Shown here piece after piece: positions 42,173 to 50,885 of a DNA stretch of 64,000 nucleotides. Location: contig NZ_RBIN01000001.1 in the NCBI RefSeq assembly GCF_003633775.1, forward strand, positions 310,001 through 374,000, written 5' to 3'. The translations under genes and the position numbers were made by a program. The first letter of the stretch is position 1. Every line of letters starts with the position of its first letter. This stretch comes from Kushneria sinocarnis (GTDB lineage: Bacteria > Pseudomonadota > Gammaproteobacteria > Pseudomonadales > Halomonadaceae). The notes beneath the pieces were generated by a model. The model made no database searches, was not told the DNA's origin, and saw only the letters and a list, made by a program, of their open reading frames with translations.

Positions 42173-43942
42173 ATGCGGTTCTGGAACACAAGTGTAGGCA
42201 CCCGGCTGGTGCTGACCCTGGCCCTGCTGGCGGCGTTGCTGCTGGCGGTCGGCGGGCTGGGCATCGTGGCGCTGTATCAGTCGAACAGCTCGATGGGCAG
42301 CGTCTACAAGCAGAATGTCATTCCGATGCGAGCACTCTCTGCGGTGCTCTCCGATACCCTGGGGCTGCGCGGCCAGCTGCTGATGCCGGCGCTGTTTCAC
42401 TCCGATGCGACCATGGCGGCCAACGAGCAGGACCTGGCCCGCTACCGGGAACATGCGAGCGAGGAGTGGCAGCACTATCTGGCGACCAGTCAGCGTGGCC
42501 CCGAAGAGCAGGCGCTGATCGAGCGGGTCGAGCAGCAGCGGGCCGCGCTCGATGAGCAGCTGAAGACCTATCGCCAGCAGCTGGAATTCAACCAGCGGGG
42601 CGATGCGATCGACGCCTACCACGATACCCTGAGCGGCCAGTTCGATGCGCTGCGCGGTGATCTCACCACGCTGATTGACCTGCAGCAGCAGCAGACCGAA
42701 GGTGCCTGGGGCCTCAGTCAGGCGCACTTCGGTCAGCTGGTCTGGCTGATCGGTGCCATGATGGCCGGTGCACTGATCGCACTGGTGCTGATCGGCTGGC
42801 GTCTGACCCGCGGGATCCTGCGGCCGCTGCACCAGGCGCAGCGCTTCACCGAGGAGATCGCCCGCGGGCATCTCGACACCCGCATTTCACACGGCTATCG
42901 CGACGAGTTCGGCCGGGTGCTCGATGCGCTGGCCGACATGCGTACCCAGCTGGCCGATATCGTCCGGCAGGCGCGCCGCAATGCCGAGAGCGTGGGCGCC
43001 ACTTCGGCTCAGCTCGCCGGCAGCAATGATGAGCTATCGCGGCGTACCCAGGAGCAGGCCGCCAGCCTCGAACAGACTGCCTCCTCGATGGAGGAGATTA
43101 CCTCTACGGTGCGCCAGAATGCCGACAACGCCGGGCAGGCCGATCAGCTGGCCGGCAGCGCCCGCGATCAGGCCGTGGCCGGTGGCGAGGTGGTCAACGA
43201 GGCGATCAGTGCAATGGGGCAGATCAATGAGTCCAGCCATCAGATCAGCGAGATCGTGGCGCTGATCGACAACATCGCCTTCCAGACCAATCTGCTGGCG
43301 CTCAACGCCGCCGTCGAGGCAGCCCGCGCCGGTGAGCAGGGGCGCGGCTTTGCCGTTGTGGCCGGTGAGGTACGTACGCTGGCGACCCGTTCCGCCGAAG
43401 CGGCGCGCGAAATCAAGGCGCTGGTCGCGACCAGCGTCGAACGGGCGGAGAACGGCAGCGTGCTGGTGAAGCGCTCCGGCGATACCCTGGCGGAGATCGT
43501 CACCAGCGTGCGACGCACCACCGATCTCGTCTCCGAGATCGCCATGGCCAGCCGCGAACAGACCAGTGGCATCGATCAGGTCACGACCGCGATCAGCCAG
43601 CTCGACGAGATCACCCAGCGCAATGCCGCCATGGTCGAAGAGGCCGCCAGCGCCAGCCGCATGCTGCAGGAACAGTCGGCCACGCTGCTCGAGCGCATGG
43701 CCTTTTTCCAGCTGGCCGATGAGCCCGGGGCGCGCCCCGCATCGCCCGCAGCGCCTGACACGGCACACCGCGCAGACCATCACACGAGCCCCGATCACGC
43801 CTCGCACAACGCGCGCGCTCCGGCGGCCGCCGCCGGGGCAGGGGAGGCGCCCGCCGAGCATCCGCCGGCCCCTGTGGCAGAGCGGCATGAACGCAGCCGA
43901 GTGACCACCGCGGAGAGCAGCGACGACTGGGAGAGCTTCTGA
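42173..43942 (+). CDS. Methyl-accepting chemotaxis protein (4HB ligand domain), copy 2
   Basis: 589-residue chemoreceptor with the same layout as its upstream neighbour: TM1 around residues 10-35, four-helix-bundle sensor, TM2 near 190-215, HAMP ([11 protein letters not shown]), signalling domain with the identical tip [14 protein letters not shown], and a C-terminal DDWESF pentapeptide. The periplasmic domains differ considerably, so ligands probably differ after a tandem duplication. A His/Ala/Pro-rich linker of ~60 residues separates the signalling domain from the pentapeptide tether. ATG 42173 follows GGGAGAG. It has its own promoter and terminator. Confidence 0.92.
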   Translation: MRFWNTSVGTRLVLTLALLAALLLAVGGLGIVALYQSNSSMGSVYKQNVIPMRALSAVLSDTLGLRGQLLMPALFHSDATMAANEQDLARYREHASEEWQHYLATSQRGPEEQALIERVEQQRAALDEQLKTYRQQLEFNQRGDAIDAYHDTLSGQFDALRGDLTTLIDLQQQQTEGAWGLSQAHFGQLVWLIGAMMAGALIALVLIGWRLTRGILRPLHQAQRFTEEIARGHLDTRISHGYRDEFGRVLDALADMRTQLADIVRQARRNAESVGATSAQLAGSNDELSRRTQEQAASLEQTASSMEEITSTVRQNADNAGQADQLAGSARDQAVAGGEVVNEAISAMGQINESSHQISEIVALIDNIAFQTNLLALNAAVEAARAGEQGRGFAVVAGEVRTLATRSAEAAREIKALVATSVERAENGSVLVKRSGDTLAEIVTSVRRTTDLVSEIAMASREQTSGIDQVTTAISQLDEITQRNAAMVEEAASASRMLQEQSATLLERMAFFQLADEPGARPASPAAPDTAHRADHHTSPDHASHNARAPAAAAGAGEAPAEHPPAPVAERHERSRVTTAESSDDWESF

Positions 43943-43968
43943 AGCGACAGCCCACTGGAAGAAAACGC

Positions 43969-43994
43969 AGACCGCCCCGAGGGGCGGTCTTTTT
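43969..43994 (+). terminator. Rho-independent terminator after chemoreceptor 2
   Basis: AGACCGCCCC (43969-43978) pairs with GGGGCGGTCT (43981-43990), with T's to 43994. The stem is symmetrical enough to also serve the convergent acyltransferase gene. Confidence 0.88.
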
Positions 43995-44038
43995 ACGAAG
44001 GGTCTTCAACTGCGGATCTTGATGCAACCGAGCGCATG

Positions 44039-45130
44039 TCAGGCACGGTTATCGGTGGAGAGGGCCGGCGTGCGTAGCATGAGCTCACGCGAGGGGAGAG
44101 TGAACAGCACCTGCCCCTGGCGACGGTTGGCGAGGCGGTAGATGCCGAGGCACAGCAGCACGGTGGCTGCAGCCAGCAGTGGCGGCATCACGGCGACGTA
44201 CAGCTCGGCAGTGAGGCCGTGCAGCTCGAGCGGGCCAAGCAGCTGGGCGACACCGGCGATGATCAGGCAGTGCATGACGTAGATCGGTAGTGTGACGCGG
44301 CCGATGTTGCGCAGCAGCTTGAGCCTGAAGTGCGCCGTGGCCCACGCCGTCACGTCAATGGCGGTAATGATCATGGCCACGGAGGCCAGCGGACGAACAC
44401 CCGGCATGTGGTTCAGGGTCGGATAGACCTTGGAGATCGTGAGCAGGACCAGGGTGGCGCATGATGCGATGAGCAGGCGCCGGGCGTTGAACTCTCGGGC
44501 ATGCCGGGTGATGAAGGGTTTGGCAAAGCAGCCCAGGGCGAAGAAGATCGCGTTGGCCAGCAGCGACGCCACACTCCAGAACTCGATCCCGAAAAGCGGC
44601 TGATGAAAGACCGAGACTACCCCGATGGCGGTGAGTGTCAGGCCGACGTGGTGGCGCCCTAGGCGGCAGATCACGAAGTAGATGACCAGGCCATAGAGAT
44701 ACCAGATACCCGTGTCGGCCCGCAGGGCCGTGAAGGCCAAGCCGCTCAGGTCGACGGGCAGCGTCCCGGCTCCCGGCACCAGGGTAGGATCGCCGTAATG
44801 ATAGAGCGCCAGGCACACACCCCAGTCGGCCAGCAGCCAGATGCCGTAGAGCCACAGCAACGAGGCGATACGGGAATGGAACACGTCACGCCACGCGGTG
44901 CGATAGACGGCAGAGTGGGCCAGAAATCCCGAGATCATGAAAAACAGCGGCATTCTCATCGGCCGCAGGGCGAGCACGAACGTATTCCACAGCGTGAACG
45001 CCAGGGTGTCGGTCATCAGCCCCATTTTGAAGACGAAAAACATGGTGTGATAAAGCACCACCATGAGAATGCACATGCCTTTGGCGGCGTCTATCCAGTC
45101 AATACGTTGCGTGTTAAAGCGGGTAGGCAT
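44039..45130 (-). CDS. Acyltransferase-3 family membrane protein
   Basis: 363-residue inner-membrane protein with about ten helices. The N-terminal RIDWIDAAKGMCILMVVLYHT (conserved Asp and the His of the YH motif), RMPLFFMISGFLA and the later GIWYLYGLVIYFVICRL identify the acyltransferase-3 family, which O-acylates polysaccharides, LPS or periplasmic glucans. It is not in a polysaccharide cluster, but a TupA-like ATP-grasp gene lies 3 kb away. ATG 45130 has AGGAAAGA upstream. Convergent with chemoreceptor 2. Confidence 0.85.
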   Translation of the reverse strand: MPTRFNTQRIDWIDAAKGMCILMVVLYHTMFFVFKMGLMTDTLAFTLWNTFVLALRPMRMPLFFMISGFLAHSAVYRTAWRDVFHSRIASLLWLYGIWLLADWGVCLALYHYGDPTLVPGAGTLPVDLSGLAFTALRADTGIWYLYGLVIYFVICRLGRHHVGLTLTAIGVVSVFHQPLFGIEFWSVASLLANAIFFALGCFAKPFITRHAREFNARRLLIASCATLVLLTISKVYPTLNHMPGVRPLASVAMIITAIDVTAWATAHFRLKLLRNIGRVTLPIYVMHCLIIAGVAQLLGPLELHGLTAELYVAVMPPLLAAATVLLCLGIYRLANRRQGQVLFTLPSRELMLRTPALSTDNRA

Positions 45131-45358
45131 TGATTCTTTCCTGATGTTTGTAACTTTTCGTTATTCCCACCTCGCTGATGCTATCGATTAAGATGCGTTT
45201 AATGTATGCCGAAGCGGGATATTACGTCGCAACATGCAAAAATGGCTGATCAGAAGCATTACAAATCGGCCTGGGCCTCCGGCCTGCTCCGGGGCTTGCC
45301 TCCCGTTCGCTGCCCCCGATCCTTGATGCGGGCTGAGCCACACCCGCCCCGTGCATTT

Positions 45359-45598
45359 TCTCCGAGTTGCCTGCCCGGCAGCGAACACATATGATGACCC
45401 GCGCAGCATGGCGTTCCCTTTCTGAGCTGCCTGCCCGGCAGCGAACGATCTTGGCGATGCAGTCGATGACCATCTCCATTTCTGAGCTGCCTGCCCGGCA
45501 GCGAACGAGAAGAAAAGGAACTCACCGAAACGGCCAGTTTTCTGAGCTGCCTGCCCGGCAGCGAACGCGCCCCACTTGAGAGCATCAAGTGCCACCTT
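45359..45598 (-). CRISPR. Type I-F CRISPR array, left arm (4 repeats, 4 spacers, transcript orientation minus)
   Basis: 28-bp repeats at 45359, 45419, 45479 and 45539 recur every 60 bp with 32-bp spacers between them. On the plus strand the unit runs TTTCTGAGCTGCC then TGCCCGGCAGCGAAC; read on minus it is GTTCGCTGCC-GGGCA-GGCAGC-TCAGAAA, the type I-F hairpin with a CTCAGAAA 5' handle. The last three repeats are identical; the first (45359) has three substitutions and is the degenerate, leader-distal end. The spacers (45387-45418, 45447-45478, 45507-45538, 45567-45598) are unrelated to each other. No cas gene is in the window. The type assignment rests on repeat length, hairpin and handle. Confidence 0.9.
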
Positions 45599-45629
45599 TT
45601 TCTGAGCTGCCGCACAGGCAGCTCAGAAA
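45599..45629. repeat. Palindromic junction repeat joining two opposed CRISPR arms
   Basis: TTTCTGAGCTGCC, then GCACA, then GGCAGCTCAGAAA: a perfect 13-bp inverted repeat of 31 bp. Its left half is the start of the left-arm repeat as written on plus; the rest is the right-arm repeat. It offers a CTCAGAAA handle to the spacers on both sides and lengthens the Cas6f-type stem. Confidence 0.9.
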
Positions 45630-45749
45630 TTGCCTGTTATTGCCCTGCGGTAAAAGTGCCCGTGCGCTGCCGCACAGGCAGCTCAGAAAAAGTGCGTCAA
45701 CCTGGTCAAGAGCCAGGGCGAGTGCGCTGCCGCACAGGCAGCTCCGGTT
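45630..45749 (+). CRISPR. Type I-F CRISPR array, right arm (2 further repeats, 2 spacers, transcript orientation plus)
   Basis: Spacers at 45630-45661 and 45690-45721 (32 bp each) precede repeats at 45662-45689 and 45722-45749. The repeat reads GTGCGCTGCC-GCACA-GGCAGC-TCAGAAA on plus, so this arm is inverted relative to the left arm. It differs from that repeat in the third base and in the loop (GCACA against GGGCA). The final repeat decays after GGCAGCTC, the usual sign of a leader-distal end. Both arms thus diverge from the junction, with no room for a leader between them. Confidence 0.88.
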
Positions 45750-45769
45750 GGTGAACGAGCCCTGCCGCT

Positions 45770-45985
45770 TCAGTCGTGCTCGGGCTCGAGGGTGTACTGG
45801 CTGTAGCGCACTGCCGCCTGCAGCCTGTCGAGGCGTTGTACACCGGGCTCCTCGACAAAGGCCGCGGCTGCGGCGAGCAGCCGGCGATGGGCAGCGCGCT
45901 CGGCGCGACGGCTCATGCAGCGCTGAAACAGTGAACTCACGCGGAAAAGGCGATGTGACAGCGGCAGTCTGAAAGAGGGCAGCAT
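45770..45985 (-). CDS. Small basic hypothetical protein
   Basis: 71 residues, rich in Arg, Ala and Leu (FRLPLSHRLFRVSSLFQRCMSRRAERAAHRRLL). No signal peptide or known domain is visible. Support for translation is a good ribosome site, GGGAGAG just before the ATG at 45985, nearly the same context as the exported protein gene at 50886-51323. It lies between the CRISPR locus and the trimeric autotransporter gene. Confidence 0.45.
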   Translation of the reverse strand: MLPSFRLPLSHRLFRVSSLFQRCMSRRAERAAHRRLLAAAAAFVEEPGVQRLDRLQAAVRYSQYTLEPEHD

Positions 45986-46042
45986 GGGACTCTCCCGCCG
46001 GAGCCGGGCGTGCCCGGCTCGATGGATGACAGTGGCGCGTGA

Positions 46043-47080
46043 TTACCAGAGCTTGATGTTCATGCCCGCGCCGTAGGCGTTGTTGCCACGTGAGTCGTGC
46101 GACCAGTTGGCATTGACGAACAGGCGGTCATTGAGGGGCGTGCCCAGCGCCAGCGAGGCGGCGTTTTCGCCCTTGTAGGCGCCACCGGCAATGCTCAGCT
46201 GGCCACCGGCGCCTGGGCCGAGATGGAACTGGTGCGAGGCGGCGGCCACGGCGGCGGCCACGCCGGCTTCGAGGTCGTCGATATTGCCGCGCAGGTCGGC
46301 GATATCGGCCCGGTTCTGTTGGATGCCGGCGGCATTGCGGTCAATGGCTTCGGAGTGCTGCGCGAGGCTGCTGCGGGTCTGGCGCTGATAATCGCGAATG
46401 TCGGAAGTGTTGCGGTTGATGACCGTGGCGTGCTGATTCAGCGTCTCGTCCTGGCGGTCGTTGGCCTCGGCATTGGTCCGGATGGCCGTATCCTGCTGCT
46501 CGTTGAGCTCGGCATTGGCAAGAATGCCCTGGCGGTTGTGCTCGATGTTGTCGGCATTTTTGCGACCGGTGGCCGTGTTGCGGTCGGCCTGTGCCGAAAC
46601 CGTATCAACACGCTGGCGGTTATCACGGATCGCTTCATCCTGCCGGTGGTTGGTCTGCGTGTTGGCTTCGATGCCTTGCCGATTGGCGGCAATGCTGTCG
46701 GTGTTTTGTGAAGTCCGGGTCGAGACATTCTCGATCTGCTGCGTATTGTCGCCGATGACGTCATCCTGACGCTGGTTGCGCTGATCCATGTCATCGAGGC
46801 GGCCGCGGTTCTGGCGGATCACGCCCTCCTGGCGATCATTCCAGGCGGACTGCTCGGCGATTTCGCGCTGGTTGGCTTCGGCCAGCCCGGTGTTGCGATC
46901 GGCATGTGCTGCTACCTCGCCGATGGCGTCGCGGTTGCTGTCGATTCGCTGGCTGTTATCGGCTATATCGCCCTGCATGCCGCTGATCACGCAGCCGCAG
47001 TTGTCATAGGGGCTGGCCTGAGCGGAAAAGGAGGCCACGAGGGCTGCGGATATGGCGGAGGCAAGCAGCGTCTTTTTCAT
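46043..47080 (-). CDS. Small trimeric autotransporter with YadA-like anchor
   Basis: 345-residue exported protein. A signal peptide (KKTLLASAISAALVASFSAQA) is followed by SPYDNCGC, then ~215 residues of coiled coil made of short repeating units with Asn and Gln at core positions (for example RIDSNRDAIGEVAAHADRN, RQDEAIRDNRQRVDTVS). The last ~75 residues, DLEAGVAAAVAAASHQFHLG through GNNAYGAGMNIKLW, form the four-strand YadA anchor that trimerises in the outer membrane. There is no head domain, so the stalk itself would be surface-exposed. ATG 47080 has AGGGAAG upstream; earlier in-frame starts lack a signal peptide. Confidence 0.82.
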   Translation of the reverse strand: MKKTLLASAISAALVASFSAQASPYDNCGCVISGMQGDIADNSQRIDSNRDAIGEVAAHADRNTGLAEANQREIAEQSAWNDRQEGVIRQNRGRLDDMDQRNQRQDDVIGDNTQQIENVSTRTSQNTDSIAANRQGIEANTQTNHRQDEAIRDNRQRVDTVSAQADRNTATGRKNADNIEHNRQGILANAELNEQQDTAIRTNAEANDRQDETLNQHATVINRNTSDIRDYQRQTRSSLAQHSEAIDRNAAGIQQNRADIADLRGNIDDLEAGVAAAVAAASHQFHLGPGAGGQLSIAGGAYKGENAASLALGTPLNDRLFVNANWSHDSRGNNAYGAGMNIKLW

Positions 47081-47941
47081 GATCGATCTTCCCTGACTGG
47101 TTCCCTGAAGCGGTCGGCGAGGTGGCCGCCTGTTGTCATTCGTTCCCGGGAGCACGCCGGTCCTGTAGGGGCGAGGGTTTAATGTTTCCCGATGAAACTG
47201 TTTGTAATCATGGGAGAGGGAAGGCGGGGGCGTTGTGCCATTCGGAGTGCGACACACTGCTGATATTAAAGCTGTCATTGATTGACAGTCGGTTTGCGGT
47301 AATTGATGCCCATTTCAATTAATGGGTGATTTGCTCTCGTTGGTATTAGATATTTGATTGCCTCGAGTATGAGACTATTCATCTGCCCGAGTGGCCGCCG
47401 GTAAAATGGCGTGCCGGAGTCGGTTGATATAACGGCATGAAGGAAGCAGTGAGGCGGGAATCAGTCGATGATCAGTCCCCGGTCTGGCGTTGCTCGCAGG
47501 GCGCAAGAACTGCTGTCAGGTGCCGCCGGGCAGTCGGTCAGGCCCGGCACCGTGCGGTGCACGGATGGGCACAGTCCTGCCGGCAGGGTATGAGTGTTTA
47601 TGGTAGCGCGGCCCGGAGATACGCAGGCATCCGGTAAACGTCAGCTTTCAGTTGCGTCGTGTTTTTTTCAAACACATCACAAAAATCACGGAATCGCCGA
47701 TTTTCCGGACTCGCTTTTCGGGGTAGTTTCAGTGCCATGACGAGTGACCGTACATTGGCACCGGCAGAACCAGCCGAACGGACATTATAAGCGATGCCCG
47801 AATAAAGGACTTGTTCGATAGGAGTCCGGTTTCTGCGATAAGTAAGGCTGCATATTATGCTGCCGTTTCCTGTGCCATGTTCTGTTACATGACCGGTTCA
47901 TGAAGCGAAGCAACCGGTGGAAACAGTCAGGGAGCGCAGCC
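47081..47941. other. Long intergenic region between trimeric autotransporter and TupA-like genes
   Basis: About 860 bp without a convincing gene; a 66-codon frame at 47437-47637 has no family features or codon character. It is more A/T-rich than the flanks from about 47180 and 47640 on. Visible structure: CTGTCA-TTGAT-TGACAG dyad at 47272-47288, CCCATT/AATGGG hairpin near 47310-47326 and a GC-rich inverted repeat GTGCC/GGCAC around 47520-47550. It presumably holds promoters for both divergent genes. Confidence 0.6.
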
Positions 47942-48922
47942 ATGACCGAGAGTACTGCCACATGCCAGCACACTTCACATCGCCGATGGCTGAACGGTCT
48001 GCTCGGTACCGTTCGTCACGCCATCACCAGCCGCCTGTCCGATCGTCAGTATGTCGCTCTGGTATATCGACGCGAGTTCGGCTACTGGCCCCATCTGAAA
48101 CAGCCACGCACCTTCAATGAGAAGATATGCCGCCGGCGCATTGATCCCGAGCCGGCCTTTACTCCGCTGAGTGACAAGGTACAGGTTCGTGACTACGTGA
48201 AGGCGGTGGTTGGCGAGCAGTACCTGATCCCTTGCCATGGGGTTTGCAAGCATGTCGACGAGGCTTTCTGGGACACCCTGCCGGAACGGTTCGTGATGAA
48301 GGCGAATCATGGTTCGGGGTTCAACCTGCTGGTGCGTGAACGCCGGGATTACCCGCCGCAGCTGCTGAATGCGCTGGGCCGGCAGTGGCTCGACGATGAT
48401 TTCCACGCGACCAGCCGCGAACGTCACTACCGCGGCATTGATCCACAGCTGATGTTCGAGCAGCTGCTGCTGGACGAGCGCGGCAGGGTGCCGAAGGATT
48501 ACAAGTTCTACTGTTTTCGCCGGCAGGGAGAGGCGCCCCGGGTCTTCATCGAGATCGATCATGATCGTTTCGAAAACCTGGCCTTCGATTACTACGACAG
48601 CGACTGGAATCTGGTTGATATCGTCGAGGAGCGCTTCACGACCGGAGTGCCGATGCCGCGCCCGGCAATGCTGGATGAGGCCATGGCGGTGGCCCTGAAG
48701 CTGTCGGAAGGGTTCGGCTTCGTGCGGATCGATCTCTACCTGACCGATGATCGCGTCTACTTCGGGGAGATGACCTTCACGCCGACCGGCGGGATGAAGC
48801 ATTTTCGATCACACGAGCAGGATCTCGCCTGGGGGCAGCTGTTCGAGGAGCTGGAGGCACCCGCCGAACAGCTCCCGGCGTCTGCCCGGGGGCTGAGTCG
48901 CGCTGAGTACCGGGGCGTCTGA
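47942..48922 (+). CDS. TupA-like ATP-grasp protein
   Basis: 326-residue cytoplasmic protein of the ATPgrasp_TupA type, usually found in polysaccharide or teichuronopeptide clusters. The family start FGYWPHLKQPRTFNEKICRR is followed by LSDKVQVRDYVKAVVG, the nucleotide lysine region RFVMKANHGSGFN, DYKFYCF and the metal-binding end FVRIDLYLTDDRVYFGEMTFTPTGG. Members attach amino acids to glycans or act beside glycosyltransferases. The ATG at 47942 (AGGGAG 8 bp upstream) is preferred over the ATG at 47900. No other glycan genes adjoin it. Confidence 0.82.
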   Translation: MTESTATCQHTSHRRWLNGLLGTVRHAITSRLSDRQYVALVYRREFGYWPHLKQPRTFNEKICRRRIDPEPAFTPLSDKVQVRDYVKAVVGEQYLIPCHGVCKHVDEAFWDTLPERFVMKANHGSGFNLLVRERRDYPPQLLNALGRQWLDDDFHATSRERHYRGIDPQLMFEQLLLDERGRVPKDYKFYCFRRQGEAPRVFIEIDHDRFENLAFDYYDSDWNLVDIVEERFTTGVPMPRPAMLDEAMAVALKLSEGFGFVRIDLYLTDDRVYFGEMTFTPTGGMKHFRSHEQDLAWGQLFEELEAPAEQLPASARGLSRAEYRGV

Positions 48923-49046
48923 CCGTATCCGCAGCGGCTGCCGCGGACGTGCCGGAGGAGTGACGGCGTGATGGTGCCGGGCGTGGGTGTCAGTGCGTCG
49001 GTGCGGTGCAGCTCGCCAGGGTAGTGGGTTCAGCAGGATAACGGGC

Positions 49047-50795
49047 TCAGTACGGAGACAGGCCGTACTGTTCGGGCTGGGCCAGCCCCTCCAGCCGGCC
49101 CAGCTGGGCAAAGTCGACCCGGCCGAGCACGTCGTCCATGGTCATCCGGTTGCGCGCCGTATTGAGCACGACCCGAATCCGCTCGGGCTGACCGTGCTGA
49201 TCGAGCTCCAGCACCCAGGCGAGGAAGCCGCGCGAGAACTTCACCAGGCTGCCGATGGGGTAGAAGCCGTGGCGCTGGATATAGCGCGTCACCCACCACT
49301 TGTCGAAGCGGGCCGGGCGGTTGTAGAGAAAGCGGTAGGCCTCGATCGCGGTGCAGGCCTGGCGGTCGCCCCGGGGGCGGCGCATGGCATCAATGGCATC
49401 GATGACGGCGGCCATGCGGGCGACCGGTGTCAGATCGCCGGCGGTGAAGCCGGCAGGGTAGCCGGTGCCATCGAGACGCTCGTTGATGCAGCCGATCACT
49501 TCATGACGAATCCCGGCATCGAGCCAGGTCACCGAGGCCAGGGCGTCGAGCATGACCTCGACATGGCCTTTCAGATAGACCTTCTGCTGCGCCGTCAGCG
49601 GCCCCTCCAGCGTGGTCAGCTCCTCGCTGATCAGTAGCGCCTTGCCCATGTCGTGCAGCAGTGCCGCCATCACCGCTTCGCCGACCCGCTCGGCATGCTC
49701 GGGTTCGGCCATCATCAGATCGGCGAGATGGCCGGCCACGGTCAGCGAGTGCTGAATCCACTGAGGCTCCTCCTGCAGACAGCAGAGGGCATAGAGGAAG
49801 ACCTGACGGTTCTTCTGCAGCAGTTGCAGCAGCTGGGTGGTGCTCCGGCGCAGCGCTTCGCACGGTATCGGCTGCTGATTCTGCAGCGCCAGCTGGGTGA
49901 CATGCAGCTGGCGGGCAATCTCGTGCACGGCAGTGACCATCGGCGTGGTGCTGCCCCGGGGCTTGCGGTCACGCTGGTGGGCGTTGCGCCGGTAGCCCGG
50001 CTCATCGGAGGCGAACAGCGGCGAGGGCCAGGCCATGCGGCCGCCTTCACCCGCACGATAGGCGGCTTCGCGTTCCACTTCGTTGACGAAGTGCATCAGC
50101 TGCGCCTGCTCCTCTGTCGCCATGTCGCCGAAAGCGATCCCCACGGCAGCGAAGTGCGAACGGCCGGCGGGATGCACATGACGGATCCGGCCGGTGGTTG
50201 TCAGGTTCTGCCGGTTGGGAAAGGTGATGGAGATCTCGGGCAGCCACTCATCGAGACGAAACGCCGCGCTGTAGCGCAGCGGCACTTCCAGCAGGCAGCC
50301 GCCGGCGGAGAGGTTGCGAATCCGGGCCTCGAGGGCGGGCTGGTCGGCAAAGACGCGCACCCGCACCCGGGCCTGCATGCCGCGAATGAATGGCAGCCGG
50401 ACACTGCGACGCTTGGAGCTGGTGCGCAGGCGCCCCGGGAAGCGGCAGTGGATTGCCAGTGTGTCGTGGTCGCGCTGGCAATCGGTGATCTCGAAGGTGT
50501 CGAACTGCAGCGTTTCACGGATCGTTTCGGCACACAGGGTCAGGTCGGTGAGATCGAGCGCGTCGGCATCAAGCGCCTGGGCGTCGAGCAGGGAGAGCGT
50601 GAGCAGATTGCGTTCCGGTTCGATTTGTCTGATCGAGGCCGGGTAGGCCAGCGATGTCGCCGGCAGCGTGATCGTCAGGGTGTGGGTGGCGTCACTCAGC
50701 GTATCCACGACCGTGGCGATGTGGGCGGTGTCCCGGATCTCGATCTGCAAAAGCGATTCGGTCTGTTGCTGCGGCTGGCTCTCGCGCGTCTCCAT
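49047..50795 (-). CDS. PilZ - degenerate HD-GYP protein (c-di-GMP signalling)
   Basis: 582-residue cytoplasmic protein. An N-terminal YcgR-like region leads to a PilZ domain with the c-di-GMP motif pair KRRSVR and RIRNLSAGG. The C-terminal half is HD-GYP-like: LLHDMGKALL carries the HD pair, KGHVEVML the next histidine, and INERLDGTGYPAGF the GYP motif. The two histidines that normally precede ERxDGxGYP are Ile-Asn here, so phosphodiesterase activity is doubtful and the protein may be a c-di-GMP receptor. ATG 50795 has a weak GGA site. It stands alone. Confidence 0.82.
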   Translation of the reverse strand: METRESQPQQQTESLLQIEIRDTAHIATVVDTLSDATHTLTITLPATSLAYPASIRQIEPERNLLTLSLLDAQALDADALDLTDLTLCAETIRETLQFDTFEITDCQRDHDTLAIHCRFPGRLRTSSKRRSVRLPFIRGMQARVRVRVFADQPALEARIRNLSAGGCLLEVPLRYSAAFRLDEWLPEISITFPNRQNLTTTGRIRHVHPAGRSHFAAVGIAFGDMATEEQAQLMHFVNEVEREAAYRAGEGGRMAWPSPLFASDEPGYRRNAHQRDRKPRGSTTPMVTAVHEIARQLHVTQLALQNQQPIPCEALRRSTTQLLQLLQKNRQVFLYALCCLQEEPQWIQHSLTVAGHLADLMMAEPEHAERVGEAVMAALLHDMGKALLISEELTTLEGPLTAQQKVYLKGHVEVMLDALASVTWLDAGIRHEVIGCINERLDGTGYPAGFTAGDLTPVARMAAVIDAIDAMRRPRGDRQACTAIEAYRFLYNRPARFDKWWVTRYIQRHGFYPIGSLVKFSRGFLAWVLELDQHGQPERIRVVLNTARNRMTMDDVLGRVDFAQLGRLEGLAQPEQYGLSPY

Positions 50796-50885
50796 GACAC
50801 CATCCGTGACTTCGGGGCAACGGATGCAGGCATCCGGAACCGCTTTATCGGCCGATATCGGTAGCGCTTTAAACGACGCCCCCGG

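Noticed and set aside
45299-45326. Possible further CRISPR repeat one period left of the array, because GTTCGCTGCC occurs at 45305-45314
   Set aside because: In register, the 28-mer matches the forward repeat at only about a third of positions, and the 10-base match is in the wrong orientation and out of phase.
45188-45615. Open frames across the CRISPR region giving repetitive peptides
   Set aside because: The repetitive residues are translations of the 60-bp DNA repeat; no ribosome site or protein family supports them.
47437-47637. 66-codon plus-strand frame in the long gap
   Set aside because: Arg/Gln-rich product without family features; only a chance AAGGAAG-like context; treated as non-coding.
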